This document shows positions 17,996 through 27,400 of a DNA stretch of 64,000 bases, piece after piece (the first letter of the stretch is position 1; each line of letters opens with the position of its first letter). Source of the DNA: Rhodospirillales bacterium (GTDB lineage: Bacteria; Pseudomonadota; Alphaproteobacteria; Rhodospirillales; Casp-alpha2); assembly GCA_017640505.1 (NCBI GenBank), contig JAEPQO010000002.1, forward strand, positions 62,001-126,000, read 5' to 3'. The notes beneath the pieces are model-generated. The model did no database searches. It was not told where the DNA came from and worked only from the letters and a program-made list of their open reading frames with translations. Position numbers and translations under genes: made by a program.

Positions 17996-19389
17996 TGGCG
18001 GACGGATCGCAGATTACCGAGCAGAATTACGGCGACCATCCGGCAGCCCCGGAAAAGGACCGCCGCAAGAAGCTGCGGCGCGGCGACCGTCAGACGCGGT
18101 TCCTGGCGCAATCGGTCATTCTCGAGGAAGGCGGCAGTTCCGGTCTTGTCCGTGGCGCGATGCTGACCATCTGCATCGTGATCCTGCTGTTCCTCGGCTG
18201 GTCGATGGTGACCAACGTCGACGAAGTCGCGGTGTCCTCCGGCGAAGTCATTCCGTCCGGGCAGGTGCAGGCGTTGCAGCACCTCGAGGGCGGTATCGTG
18301 AAACAGATTCTGATCGAGGAAGGCCAACTGGTCGAACAAGGGCAGCAGTTGATCTTCCTGGACGAGACCGCAGCGGTGACCGAGTTGCAAAAACTCGAAG
18401 CCCGTCGTGCCGGTCTGGAAATTCGTTCCGAACGTTTGCGCGCACTGGGTACGGGCGGTGTGCCGGACTGGTCGAAGGTGGGCACGCGCTATCCGAATAT
18501 GCTCAACGACCAGCAGCGAATTTACGAAGGTTCGCTGGAGGCATTCTTCAGCCGACAGGAAACCATCCGCAAGCAGATCGAGCAGCGCCGCGCCGACCTC
18601 GAACTGCTGGAAGAGCGCGAACAGACCCTGAGGCGGACCGCAGAAATATTTGCGGAAGAGCTCGAGGTACGTGAAAAACTCTACAAGGACGGCCTGACGT
18701 CGAAAATTTCGTATCTCGATGCCAAGCGCTCGTTGAATACTGCGCGTGGTGAACTCTCCGACCTGTTCTCAGAGCGCGAGCGCGCGACCGAAGCGATCAA
18801 GGAGTCTCAAAGTCGGCTCGACGAGATCGAGACCGAATTTCGCGAACAGGCGCTGGCCGAACTCAGCGAAAGCGCGAACGAACTGATTCAGGTCGAAGAA
18901 GCCCTGGTGCAGGCCCGGGACCGGGTCCGCCGCTTAAAGATCACGGCGCCGGTCCGCGGGATTATCAAGGGTTTGAATATCCACACGGTCGGCGGCGTCG
19001 TGCCGCCCGGCGAGGTGATCACCGAAATCGTGCCGCTCGACAAGGAATTGGTCGTCGAAGCCAAGATCAAGCCGCGTGACGTCGGGCACGTGCGTATCGG
19101 GCAACCGGTGACGGTCAAGGTCACAACCTACGACTTCGCACGCTTCGGCGGCATCTCCGGTGAACTCAAGGATGTCTCCGCGTCGACGTTCCTCGACGAG
19201 GAAGGCGAGCCTTACTACAAGGGCATCATCGAGATGGATCGGAACTATGTTGGCCGTGACCCGGCTCAGAACCGCGTCATGCCGGGCATGACCGTCCAGG
19301 CGGACATCAAGACCGGCAAGAAGACGCTGTTCGAGTATCTGCTGAAACCGGTATACAGCTCGGTGTCCACGGCGTTCCGCGAACGCTAG
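17995..19389 (+). CDS. HlyD-family type I secretion membrane-fusion protein
   Basis: 464 residues from the ATG at 17995 that overlaps the upstream stop as TGATG; a GTG at 17992 is an alternative. A basic cytoplasmic N-terminus of about 50 residues precedes a single membrane helix (LTICIVILLFLGWSMV). Then come a lipoyl-like half (QALQHLEGGIVKQILIEEG), a long periplasmic coiled coil of roughly 150 residues rich in Glu, Gln and Arg, the second lipoyl half (ITAPVRGIIKGLNIHTVGG) and a beta-barrel with VPLDKELVVEAKIKPRDVG. This order is that of HlyD/PrtE-type adaptors, which link an ABC exporter to an outer-membrane TolC-like channel. The partners are evidently the two ABC proteins encoded immediately upstream. 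Confidence 0.93.
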   Translation: MADGSQITEQNYGDHPAAPEKDRRKKLRRGDRQTRFLAQSVILEEGGSSGLVRGAMLTICIVILLFLGWSMVTNVDEVAVSSGEVIPSGQVQALQHLEGGIVKQILIEEGQLVEQGQQLIFLDETAAVTELQKLEARRAGLEIRSERLRALGTGGVPDWSKVGTRYPNMLNDQQRIYEGSLEAFFSRQETIRKQIEQRRADLELLEEREQTLRRTAEIFAEELEVREKLYKDGLTSKISYLDAKRSLNTARGELSDLFSERERATEAIKESQSRLDEIETEFREQALAELSESANELIQVEEALVQARDRVRRLKITAPVRGIIKGLNIHTVGGVVPPGEVITEIVPLDKELVVEAKIKPRDVGHVRIGQPVTVKVTTYDFARFGGISGELKDVSASTFLDEEGEPYYKGIIEMDRNYVGRDPAQNRVMPGMTVQADIKTGKKTLFEYLLKPVYSSVSTAFRER

Positions 19390-19393
19390 GAAC

Positions 19394-19843
19394 TCAGCTG
19401 TTGCGCCAGAGGGCGTGCGCCATTTCAATCACGCGTCGGGTTTCCGACCACAGTTTCAGGTCGTCGAGTTCGTCGATTGCCACCCACCGCGCGTCGGCAG
19501 CGTCGCCGCCGGCCATCGGTTGCGCGTCACTTTCGACCGTCGCCCAGACATCGACCAACGTATAGTGATAGTGAATGCGGCCGTCATCAGCCGGCGTGAT
19601 TGAATCCACGACGTCCACCAGCCCGCCGATTTTTGCCGTGAGGCCGGTCTCTTCCCCGATTTCGCGTAAAGCGGCTTCGTGAACGGTTTCACCGAGTTTC
19701 TGGGCGCCGCCGGGCAGGCTCCAGCTCCCGGCGCGCGGCGGTTTGCCGCGCTTGATAAGGACGACGCCTCTTTCACCGACGATGATCGCGCCGATGCCGA
19801 CGATCGGACGAGGCGGAAATTCACGGCCTGTGTTCTGCGTCAT
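19394..19843 (-). CDS. Nudix hydrolase
   Basis: 149-residue cytoplasmic protein. The Nudix box is complete: GGAQKLGETVHEAALREIGE followed by ETGL, matching G-x5-E-x7-R-E-U-x-E-E-x-G-U. The preceding VGIGAIIVGERGVVLIKRGK strand and PRAGSWSLPGG turn are typical of the ADP-ribose pyrophosphatase/MutT-like group that cleaves nucleoside diphosphates linked to another moiety. The substrate cannot be told from sequence. It converges on the HlyD gene with 4 bases between stops, and no terminator fits between them. Confidence 0.92.
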   Translation of the reverse strand: MTQNTGREFPPRPIVGIGAIIVGERGVVLIKRGKPPRAGSWSLPGGAQKLGETVHEAALREIGEETGLTAKIGGLVDVVDSITPADDGRIHYHYTLVDVWATVESDAQPMAGGDAADARWVAIDELDDLKLWSETRRVIEMAHALWRNS

Positions 19844-19944
19844 ACGTGCCCCTCGGTTTATTGAATTACATTCGTCATCGGATTTGAATAAAATGCAACC
19901 AGATCAGGCGCAGAAAACGCCGACTGAAAGAGCCGGGGGTAAGT

Positions 19945-20283
19945 GTGTCAGATATTCTTGAACGCCGTACGCTAAGGGACGGCGACACCATCTTTCGTGA
20001 AGGTGAACAGGGTAGCACCGCCTTTGTGGTCCAGGGCGGCGAAATCGTCATCACCAAGCTCATTGACGGCGAAGACACGGAGCTGGCGACCATCGGGGCG
20101 GGCGGCATTTTCGGTGAAATGGCCCTGATCGACGAAGCGCCGCGCATGGCGACCGCCAAGGTTAAGGGCGGCGCAACGATTGTAACGATCACCAAGGCGA
20201 TGTATCAGGAGAAGCTAAAGAAGTCTGATCCGTTTATCCGGGCCTTGCTGAGAATCCTGGTGGAAACGGTTCGCAGAAGGTAA
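19945..20283 (+). CDS. Single-domain cyclic-nucleotide-binding protein
   Basis: 112-residue protein consisting of one Crp-type cyclic nucleotide-binding domain, with no DNA-binding or catalytic domain attached. The beta-roll (DGDTIFREGEQGSTAFVVQG) and the phosphate-binding cassette (FGEMALIDEAPRMATAKV) are clear; the cassette has the E and R contacts expected for cAMP or cGMP. It starts at a GTG at 19945 preceded by GGGGGT. The following hydrolase gene begins 16 bases after its stop, so they may share a transcript. Proteins of this type are probably ligand-responsive partners of other proteins; the ligand and partner are unknown. Confidence 0.87.
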   Translation: MSDILERRTLRDGDTIFREGEQGSTAFVVQGGEIVITKLIDGEDTELATIGAGGIFGEMALIDEAPRMATAKVKGGATIVTITKAMYQEKLKKSDPFIRALLRILVETVRRR

Positions 20284-20299
20284 CGGGGCGTTTTCCTGA

Positions 20300-21181
20300 A
20301 TGTTTGAAGGTTTTGAAACCCGGGATGTGGCGGGGACAGACGGGGTGACGATACACCTCCGGATCGGCGGCAGCGGCGCGCCGATACTGCTTTTGCACGG
20401 CTATCCCCAGTGCCATGTGATGTGGCATCGGATGGCGCCCGACCTGGCGCGGGACCATACCGTGGTGTGCGCCGATCTTCGCGGCTACGGCGATAGCTCA
20501 AAACCGGCAGGCACGGCCAACCACGACAACTATTCCAAGCGCGCGATGGCAGCGGACATGGTCGCGGTCATGAACGAACTCGGGTTTAACCGGTTTGTAG
20601 TTATCGGTCATGACCGGGGCGGCCGCGTGGCGCACCGTATGGCGCTCGATCACCCCGATGCCGTTACACGCCTCGTGGTGCTCGATATCGTACCGACACA
20701 CACGCTGTTCGCCCGTACCGACAAGGCTTTTTCGATCGGCTATTACCACTGGTTCTTTCTGGCGCAGCCGGCACCCTTGCCGGAACGCATGATCGGTGCC
20801 GATCCGGCTTATTTCCTGACCACCAAAATGGGTCACTGGAGTGCCGCCGACGCGATCTTCGACGCGGAGGCGATGGCCGAGTACCTCAGGTGTTTTTCGG
20901 ATCCGGCGACTATTCACGCGTCGTGTGAGGATTACCGGGCGGCCGCCACGATCGACCTCGAACACGACGAGGCAGACCTCGAACGCAAGGTCATGTGTCC
21001 GACGCTGGCGTTGTGGGGCAAGCACGGTTTGATGCACAAAACGTATGACGTCCTCGAAACCTGGCGGGAAAAATGCCATACCGTTAATGGCAAGGCGGTG
21101 GAGAGCGGTCATTTTCTGCCGGAGGAAGCCCCCGAAGAGACGTTGCACGAGGTTCGTGCGTTTCTTGGTGCGAAGGGATAA
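20300..21181 (+). CDS. Alpha/beta hydrolase, fluoroacetate/haloacetate dehalogenase type
   Basis: 293-residue alpha/beta-hydrolase. The nucleophile elbow is GHDRGGRVAHRMALD, in which D105 replaces the usual Ser and is accompanied by R106 and R109. With the putative acid D129, the H150-W151 pair, Y212 and the catalytic H271 (SGHFLPEE), this reproduces the set of residues of haloacetate dehalogenase H-1/fluoroacetate dehalogenase: carboxylate-binding Arg pair and halide-pocket His, Trp and Tyr. The enzyme would hydrolyse haloacetates, possibly including the C-F bond, to glycolate. Activity on fluoroacetate itself is inference. It lies between a cNMP-binding protein and a DUF502 gene, with 6 bases before the latter. 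Confidence 0.85.
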   Translation: MFEGFETRDVAGTDGVTIHLRIGGSGAPILLLHGYPQCHVMWHRMAPDLARDHTVVCADLRGYGDSSKPAGTANHDNYSKRAMAADMVAVMNELGFNRFVVIGHDRGGRVAHRMALDHPDAVTRLVVLDIVPTHTLFARTDKAFSIGYYHWFFLAQPAPLPERMIGADPAYFLTTKMGHWSAADAIFDAEAMAEYLRCFSDPATIHASCEDYRAAATIDLEHDEADLERKVMCPTLALWGKHGLMHKTYDVLETWREKCHTVNGKAVESGHFLPEEAPEETLHEVRAFLGAKG

Positions 21182-21187
21182 ACGGCG

Positions 21188-22024
21188 ATGACGCCACCGA
21201 GTTCAGATAAGGACACTTCACCCGCCGACGAAACCGGGGCGACGCGCCCGCGCATGTCGCTGTCGCAACGTCTGCGGGCTTACCTTTTTGCCGGCATTCT
21301 GGTCACGGCACCGATCTTCATCACGTTCTATCTGGCGTGGCTGTTCGTGACCTTCGTCGACAGCAAGATCAATCCGCTCATCCCTGCGAAGTACAACCCG
21401 GAAACCTATTTGCCGTTCGCGGTGCCGGGCCTGGGGCTGATCATTCTCATCATCGGCCTGATGCTGGTGGGCGCGCTGACGGCGGGCTTTTTCGGGCGCC
21501 TTTGGATGCGGCTGTCCGAACGCGTGCTCAGCCAAATGCCGGTTATCCGTAACGTTTATTCGGCGGTCAAACAGATCCTCGAAACCGTTCTGGCCCAGCA
21601 ATCGAACGCGTTCCGCGAAGCGGTGCTGATCGAATATCCGAGACGCGGAATATGGGCCATCGGATTTCTGACCGGTCAGACCAAGGGCGAGGTTCAGAAC
21701 CTGACGGAGGAGGAATGCATCAACGTGTTCCTGCCGACGACGCCGAACCCGACGTCCGGATTTTTGCTTTTCGTACCGAAGAAGGATCTTGTGCCGTTGT
21801 CGATGACGGTCGAGGAAGCGATCAAGATGGTAATCTCGGGCGGCATCGTGACGCCGCCTGACCATCGCCCGGAACACGAGCGGAACACACCCGTTGTCGC
21901 CGCGCAGACCTATGAAGACCTGGATGTCCTGCGCGAACGCGAAGGACGTCCTGTGCTTGTCGACAAGGGCTCGCGCCCGCGCGAGCGTCTTGACGACGCC
22001 AAGGATAAAGGCGGCGACGGCTGA
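21188..22024 (+). CDS. DUF502-family membrane protein
   Basis: 278-residue protein with two membrane helices, LFAGILVTAPIFITFYLAWL and LGLIILIIGLMLVGALTAGF, followed by the conserved MPVIRNVYSAVKQILETVL segment and the VLIEYPRRGIWAIGFLTG strand that mark DUF502. The soluble C-terminal part ends in a charged Arg/Asp/Lys-rich tail. Family members are widespread in bacteria and their role is not established. It begins 6 bases after the dehalogenase-like gene. Its stop abuts the stop of convergent recG with no spacer (TGATCA). Confidence 0.88.
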   Translation: MTPPSSDKDTSPADETGATRPRMSLSQRLRAYLFAGILVTAPIFITFYLAWLFVTFVDSKINPLIPAKYNPETYLPFAVPGLGLIILIIGLMLVGALTAGFFGRLWMRLSERVLSQMPVIRNVYSAVKQILETVLAQQSNAFREAVLIEYPRRGIWAIGFLTGQTKGEVQNLTEEECINVFLPTTPNPTSGFLLFVPKKDLVPLSMTVEEAIKMVISGGIVTPPDHRPEHERNTPVVAAQTYEDLDVLREREGRPVLVDKGSRPRERLDDAKDKGGDG

Positions 22025-24106
22025 TCAGCCTGATCGCAGGTAGCGGATCGCCGCATCTCTTTCGAACAGATAAAGAAGCTGCCTGAGCGCCTGACCGCGC
22101 GCGCTTTCCAGTTCCGGGTCGTTCCTGAGAATCAGTTCCGCGTCGTCGCGCGCCATCGCAAGCAGGTCGGCATGGAGCGAGATGTCGGCAAGCCGGAATT
22201 CCGGGAGGCCGCTTTGCCGGGTGCCGAGCAGTTCGCCGGCGCCCCTGAGCTCCAGATCTTTTTCAGCGATGATAAACCCGTCGTCGGTTTCGCGCATCGT
22301 CGTCAGGCGTGCCTTCGCGGTCTCGCCGATATGCCCCGCGTGCAGCAGAAGGCAGGTGGATTTTTCCGCGCCACGGCCGATCCGGCCCCTAAGTTGGTGC
22401 AGTTGGGCCAGCCCGAACCGTTCCGCGTGTTCGATGACCATTACGGTCGCTTCCGGCACGTCGACACCGACTTCGATCACCGTGGTCGCGACGAGGATTT
22501 CGACCTCGCCGTCCTTGAAGGCACTCATCACGGCGTCTTTCTCGGGGCCCTTGAGCCGTCCGTGAACGAGCCCGACCTTGTCGCCGAAAATCGACCTCAG
22601 ATGATCGTAGCGCGCTTCCGCCGCCGCCAGGTCGCTGGTTTCGCTTTCCTCGATCAGCGGGCACACCCAGTAGATACGTGCGCCTGTGCCGAGCGCCCGT
22701 TTGACGGCGGCAACGACCTCGTCCATGCGCTCGTTCGAGATCAGGACGGTCTGTACCGGCTGGCGGCCTGCCGGCTTTTCCATCAATCGCGAGACGTCCA
22801 TGTCGCCATATGCCGTCAGCATCAACGTGCGCGGGATAGGCGTCGCCGTCATCACAAGGACGTCCACGGCACGGCCCTTGGCGGCCAGCGTCAGGCGCTG
22901 ATGGACGCCGAAGCGATGCTGCTCGTCGATAACGGCAACGCGCAGATCTTTGTACTCGACGTCGTCCTGGAACAATGCGTGCGTGCCGACGGCGAGCCGC
23001 GCTGCGCCGCTCCTGAGCTTTTCCAGCAGGGCTTCACGGTTCTTGCCGCGTTCGCGCCCCGTCAGCAGCAGCGGCTGCAAGTCCGCGGCTTCGGCCATCT
23101 GCGTCAGCGTTGCATGGTGCTGACGGGCGAGGATCTCGGTCGGTGCCATCAGCACGGCCTGGCCGCCGGCCTCGACCGCGCTCAACATCGCCATCAGCGC
23201 CACCACTGTTTTGCCGGAACCGACATCGCCCTGCAAAAGCCGGAGCATCCGGTGAGACGCCGCAAGGTCCGCATCGATTTCATCGATCGCCAGCTTCTGC
23301 GCATTCGTCAGTTCGAAGGGAAGGGTGGCAACGACCTTTTCGCGCAGGCTGCCATCGCCCTCGAGCGACAATCCCTTGCTGCGTTTCATATGAGCGCGGA
23401 CCAGCGCCAGGGCGAGCTGGTTGGACAGCAGTTCGTCGTATGCCAGACGGCGTCGTGGCGGTGTGGCGGCATCCAGGTCGCTCTCGCTTTCCGGCGCATG
23501 TACGGCATGGATCGACTCCAGCCAGGCCGGCCATTTCTCGCGTTCGATGAGTGCCCGGTCCAGCCACTCCGGCAGCGCAACCGGGATTTCCAGCGCCGAT
23601 GCCATGGCCTTGCCCAAAACCTTGAGGGAAAGCCCTGCCGTCAGCGGATAGACGGGTTCGACCTTGCTGAGTGCGTCAATCTCATCTTCCGTGCCGATGT
23701 GGTCCGGATGTGTCATCTGTAGCGTGTCACCGAACTTCTCGACCTTGCCGGAGACGACCCTGGTTTCATTTTCCGGCAGAACCTTGTTCAGGTAATCGGA
23801 TCTCGCACGGAAGAACACCAGGTTCATGGCGCCGGTGTCGTCCATGCCGACGATCTTGTACGGCGAGCGCTTGTTGTAGGGCGGATAGTGTTTGGTTATC
23901 CGGAGCGTGATCGTGGCAATTGTATCCGGCCGCGCCTCGGCGACTTTCGGGCGATAGCGGCGGTCGATGATGTCCGTGGGCAGATGCCACAACAGGTCGA
24001 TGATGTGCGGGCCTGCGACCTTTTCGATCAATTCTGCCGTGCGCGCGCCGACGCCCTTGAGGGACGTCACCGATTTAAACAGGGGAAACAGGTTTTCTGG
24101 TCGCAT
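22025..24106 (-). CDS. recG: ATP-dependent DNA helicase RecG
   Basis: 693 residues, the same length as the Escherichia coli protein. RecG is a monomeric double-strand DNA translocase that regresses stalled replication forks and remodels branched DNA. The wedge/OB domain occupies the N-terminal part (IIDLLWHLPTDIIDRRYRP, then ATITLRI). Helicase motifs follow: Walker A GDVGSGKT at 293-300, DEQHRFG at 394-400, MTATPIPRT, and QLRGRIGRG, with the C-terminal TRG-type hook region after it. It is divergent from sdhE-mfd; the 82-base gap must hold both promoters. Confidence 0.97.
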   Translation of the reverse strand: MRPENLFPLFKSVTSLKGVGARTAELIEKVAGPHIIDLLWHLPTDIIDRRYRPKVAEARPDTIATITLRITKHYPPYNKRSPYKIVGMDDTGAMNLVFFRARSDYLNKVLPENETRVVSGKVEKFGDTLQMTHPDHIGTEDEIDALSKVEPVYPLTAGLSLKVLGKAMASALEIPVALPEWLDRALIEREKWPAWLESIHAVHAPESESDLDAATPPRRRLAYDELLSNQLALALVRAHMKRSKGLSLEGDGSLREKVVATLPFELTNAQKLAIDEIDADLAASHRMLRLLQGDVGSGKTVVALMAMLSAVEAGGQAVLMAPTEILARQHHATLTQMAEAADLQPLLLTGRERGKNREALLEKLRSGAARLAVGTHALFQDDVEYKDLRVAVIDEQHRFGVHQRLTLAAKGRAVDVLVMTATPIPRTLMLTAYGDMDVSRLMEKPAGRQPVQTVLISNERMDEVVAAVKRALGTGARIYWVCPLIEESETSDLAAAEARYDHLRSIFGDKVGLVHGRLKGPEKDAVMSAFKDGEVEILVATTVIEVGVDVPEATVMVIEHAERFGLAQLHQLRGRIGRGAEKSTCLLLHAGHIGETAKARLTTMRETDDGFIIAEKDLELRGAGELLGTRQSGLPEFRLADISLHADLLAMARDDAELILRNDPELESARGQALRQLLYLFERDAAIRYLRSG

Positions 24107-24188
24107 TGATCGCTTTCAAGCCCTGACAATTGCCGGGGGACGGGCTATATCCTAGGCGCACCGGGTAACGACGAAAAGGATAGAGGTC

Positions 24189-24440
24189 GTGGACGACCGC
24201 CGAAAACGCCTGATCTATCGTGCGACGCATTGCGGCATGAAGGAAAACGACGTGCTGCTGGGCAAGTTCGCGCTGGCACGGCTTGCCGAAATGAGCGACG
24301 ACGAGACGGACCAGTTCGAGAACCTCATGAATCATTCCGACAACGATCTCTACAACTGGATCATCGGACGGGAACCGACGCCGGAAATCGTCGACAGCCC
24401 GGTGCTTCGGATGATCAAGGAATTCAACGGTACGCTGTGA
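24189..24440 (+). CDS. sdhE: FAD assembly factor SdhE (succinate dehydrogenase assembly factor 2)
   Basis: 83-residue cytoplasmic protein that promotes covalent flavinylation of the SdhA subunit of succinate dehydrogenase. The family fold is plain: RRKRLIYRATHCGMKENDVL, then LLGKFALARLAEM, and DNDLYNWIIGREPTP. It starts at a GTG preceded by GGATAGAGG. The family RGxxE motif here reads CGMKE, with Cys at the arginine position while Gly and Glu are kept. The stop overlaps the mfd start by four bases (GTGA), so translation is coupled. Confidence 0.94.
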   Translation: MDDRRKRLIYRATHCGMKENDVLLGKFALARLAEMSDDETDQFENLMNHSDNDLYNWIIGREPTPEIVDSPVLRMIKEFNGTL

Positions 24441-27400
24441 ATATCCCAGTCGAGCAATTGCTGACACCGGGGCGGCGCGACGTCGGCCAGGCACCGGAAG
24501 GCGCGGACGTATTGTTCGCCGCCCGCCTGCTTTCGGACGGGCGCGACGTGTTGTTCGTGCTGCGTGACGACGCCGGTCTCGCGCGCCGGGCTGCCGTGGC
24601 GGCGTTTTTTGCGCCGGACGCGGACATCATCGAACTGCCGGCCTGGGACTGTCTGCCCTACGACCGCGTTTCGCCGCGCCGCGCCCTTGTCGGCCGCAGG
24701 CTCGCGGCCCTTGGCCGTCTGAGCGATGGCAGCACGGGGGGGCGACTGATCCTGACGACTGTTTCCGCGCTCCTGCAACGTGTGCCGCCGCGCGATTTCC
24801 TGAAAGGGGCGGGAAAGGAACTCAACTCCGGCACGCGGATCGAGCCCGATGATCTGGTGCGCGATCTGGAGCGATTCGGCTTCAATCGTATCGAAACGGT
24901 CACAGAACCCGGTGAATACGCCGTGCGTGGTGGGATTGTCGACGTTTACCCGGCGGGGGCCGGCGGTCCGGTGCGGCTCGATTTCTTCGGTGATGAACTG
25001 GATACGCTCCGCACCTTCGACCCGGCGACACAGCGTTCCACGGGCGAAGTTGCGTCGGTTGTCCTGACCCCGGTCAGCGAGGCGCCCCTGGACGAGGATG
25101 CGGTTTCCCGGTTCCGCACCAACTACCGGGAAATGTTCCAGACCGCGGGCTCGGACGATCCGCTTTACGAAGCGATCAGCGAAGGCCGCCGCCACCAGGG
25201 TTTCGAGCACTGGCTGCCGCTGTTCCATGACAAGCTTGAAACGCTGTTCGATTATCTGCCGGACGCCGCGGTCTTATTCGATCATCAGGCCGGGCCCGCC
25301 CTTCAGGCACGCCGCGATCTGATTGCAGAATACTATACGGCCCGCCAGACGATTTCCGATGCCGACAGCGGCGTGCCTTACCGCCCGGTCAATCCCGATC
25401 TGATGTTCGTGAACGAGGACACGTTGGACGCCGGGCTCAAGGGCCGCTCCGTCAGCGATCTGTCGCCCTATGAGACTGGCGGCACGGACATCGGCGCGGC
25501 CATCACGCGTGATTATGCTGACGTCCGGATCGATCCCAATGCCAATGTGTATGAGGCAGTTGCCGACGACCTGCGCCGTCTTGCCGAGGCCGGGTCGCGC
25601 ACGGTCGTCGCGTGCTTCAGTGAGGGGTCTCAGGAACGGCTCAAGGGTCTGCTGGCCGAGCACGGCGCGCCGTCGCTCAGGGCCGCCGAGCGAGATGACG
25701 CAAAGGCCGGTGAAGCGGTAATGGCCGTCATCGGCCTCGATCGCGGTTTCACGTTCGGTGATCTCGCGGTCATTACCGAAAGCGACATGCTGGGCGAACG
25801 CATGGCCCGGCCGGGCCGCCGCCGTATCCGTCCGGAGAACTTCATCGCCGAGGTATCGTCGCTCACGCCCGGAGATCTGGTGGTCCACGTCGACCACGGC
25901 ATCGGCCAGTTCCTGAACCTTGAGACGATCGAGGTCGGTGGTGCCCCGCACGACTGTCTGCAGATCGGTTACGCCGGTGACGCGAAACTCTTCCTGCCTG
26001 TCGAGAACGTGGATCTCCTGACCCGTTACGGTTCGGAGGATGCGGGCGTGCAGCTCGACCGACTTGGTGGGGCCGCTTGGCAGGCCCGACGCGCGAAGCT
26101 CAAGGAACGTGTTCGCGAGATGGCGGACGAGCTGATCAAGATCGCCGCGGCACGTGAGCTAAAGACGGCCGATAAGTTCATCGCCCCTGAAGGCGCCTAC
26201 GACGAATTCGCGGCGCGGTTCCCGTTTAACGAAACCGACGATCAGCTTGAAGCGATCCGTGACGTGCTGGGTGACCTGCAGAAGGGGCGGCCCACGGATC
26301 GTCTTGTCTGCGGTGATGTCGGTTTTGGCAAGACCGAGGTCGCGCTGCGTGCCGCGTTCGCCGTCGCTATGGAAGGAAAGCAGGTTGCCGTGGTGGTGCC
26401 GACAACGCTTCTTTGCCGTCAGCACTACATGAACTTCGCCGAACGCTTCCGGGGCTTCCCGGTGCGCGTCCGGCAGCTGTCACGGATGGTGACACAAAAG
26501 GAGATGAACGAGACCAAGGAGGGCATGAAGAAGGGCGATGTCGATATCGTCATTGGCACACATGCGCTTCTGGCCAAGGATGTCGCGTTCCGCGATCTGG
26601 GCCTTCTGATCGTCGATGAGGAACAGCACTTCGGCGTCGCGCACAAGGAGCGCCTTAAGGCACTGCGCGCCGACGTGCACGTGCTGACCCTGACGGCTAC
26701 GCCGATCCCGCGCACGCTGCAAATGGCGCTGACGGGCATTCGAGAAATGAGCCTGATCGCGACGCCGCCGGTGGACCGCCTCGCCGTGCGGACGTTCGTG
26801 CTGCCGTTCGATCCTGTGATCGTCCGCGAAGCCATCCTGCGGGAGCAATACCGCGGCGGTCAGACGTTCTATGTGTGTCCGCGCATCAACGATCTGGAAA
26901 AAGTCGCCGACCGGCTGCGCGAACTCGTTCCGGAAGCCAAGGTCGCCATGGTGCACGGCCAGATGCCGGTCAGCAATCTGGAAGATATCATCTCCAGGTT
27001 CTATGATGGGGCGTATGATGTGTTGTTGTCGACCAACATCATTGAAAGCGGACTCGACCTGCCGGCCGTCAATACGATCATCATCCACCGCGCAGACATG
27101 TTCGGACTGGCGCAGCTTTACCAGCTTCGCGGCCGTGTCGGTCGGTCCAAGACGCGTGCCTACGCCTACCTCACGTTGCCGCCCGGTCAATTGCTGACCA
27201 AAGCGGCGGAGAAACGCCTCGAGGTGATGCAGACGCTGGACAGTCTTGGTGCCGGGTTCACGCTGGCGAGCCACGACCTCGACATTCGGGGGGCGGGGAA
27301 CCTGCTGGGTGATGAACAATCCGGGCACATCCGCGAGGTCGGCATCGAGCTTTACCAGCAGATGCTGGAAGAGGCGGTCGCCGAAGCGCGCGGCATGACC

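Noticed and set aside
22172-23722. Plus-strand frame of 516 residues opposite recG
   Set aside because: Antisense to a certain gene, with no recognisable domain.
24230-24436. Upstream in-frame extension of the mfd reading frame (69 residues)
   Set aside because: It lies inside sdhE in another frame, does not resemble Mfd, and the GTG at 24437 gives the normal family length and a GTGA overlap.
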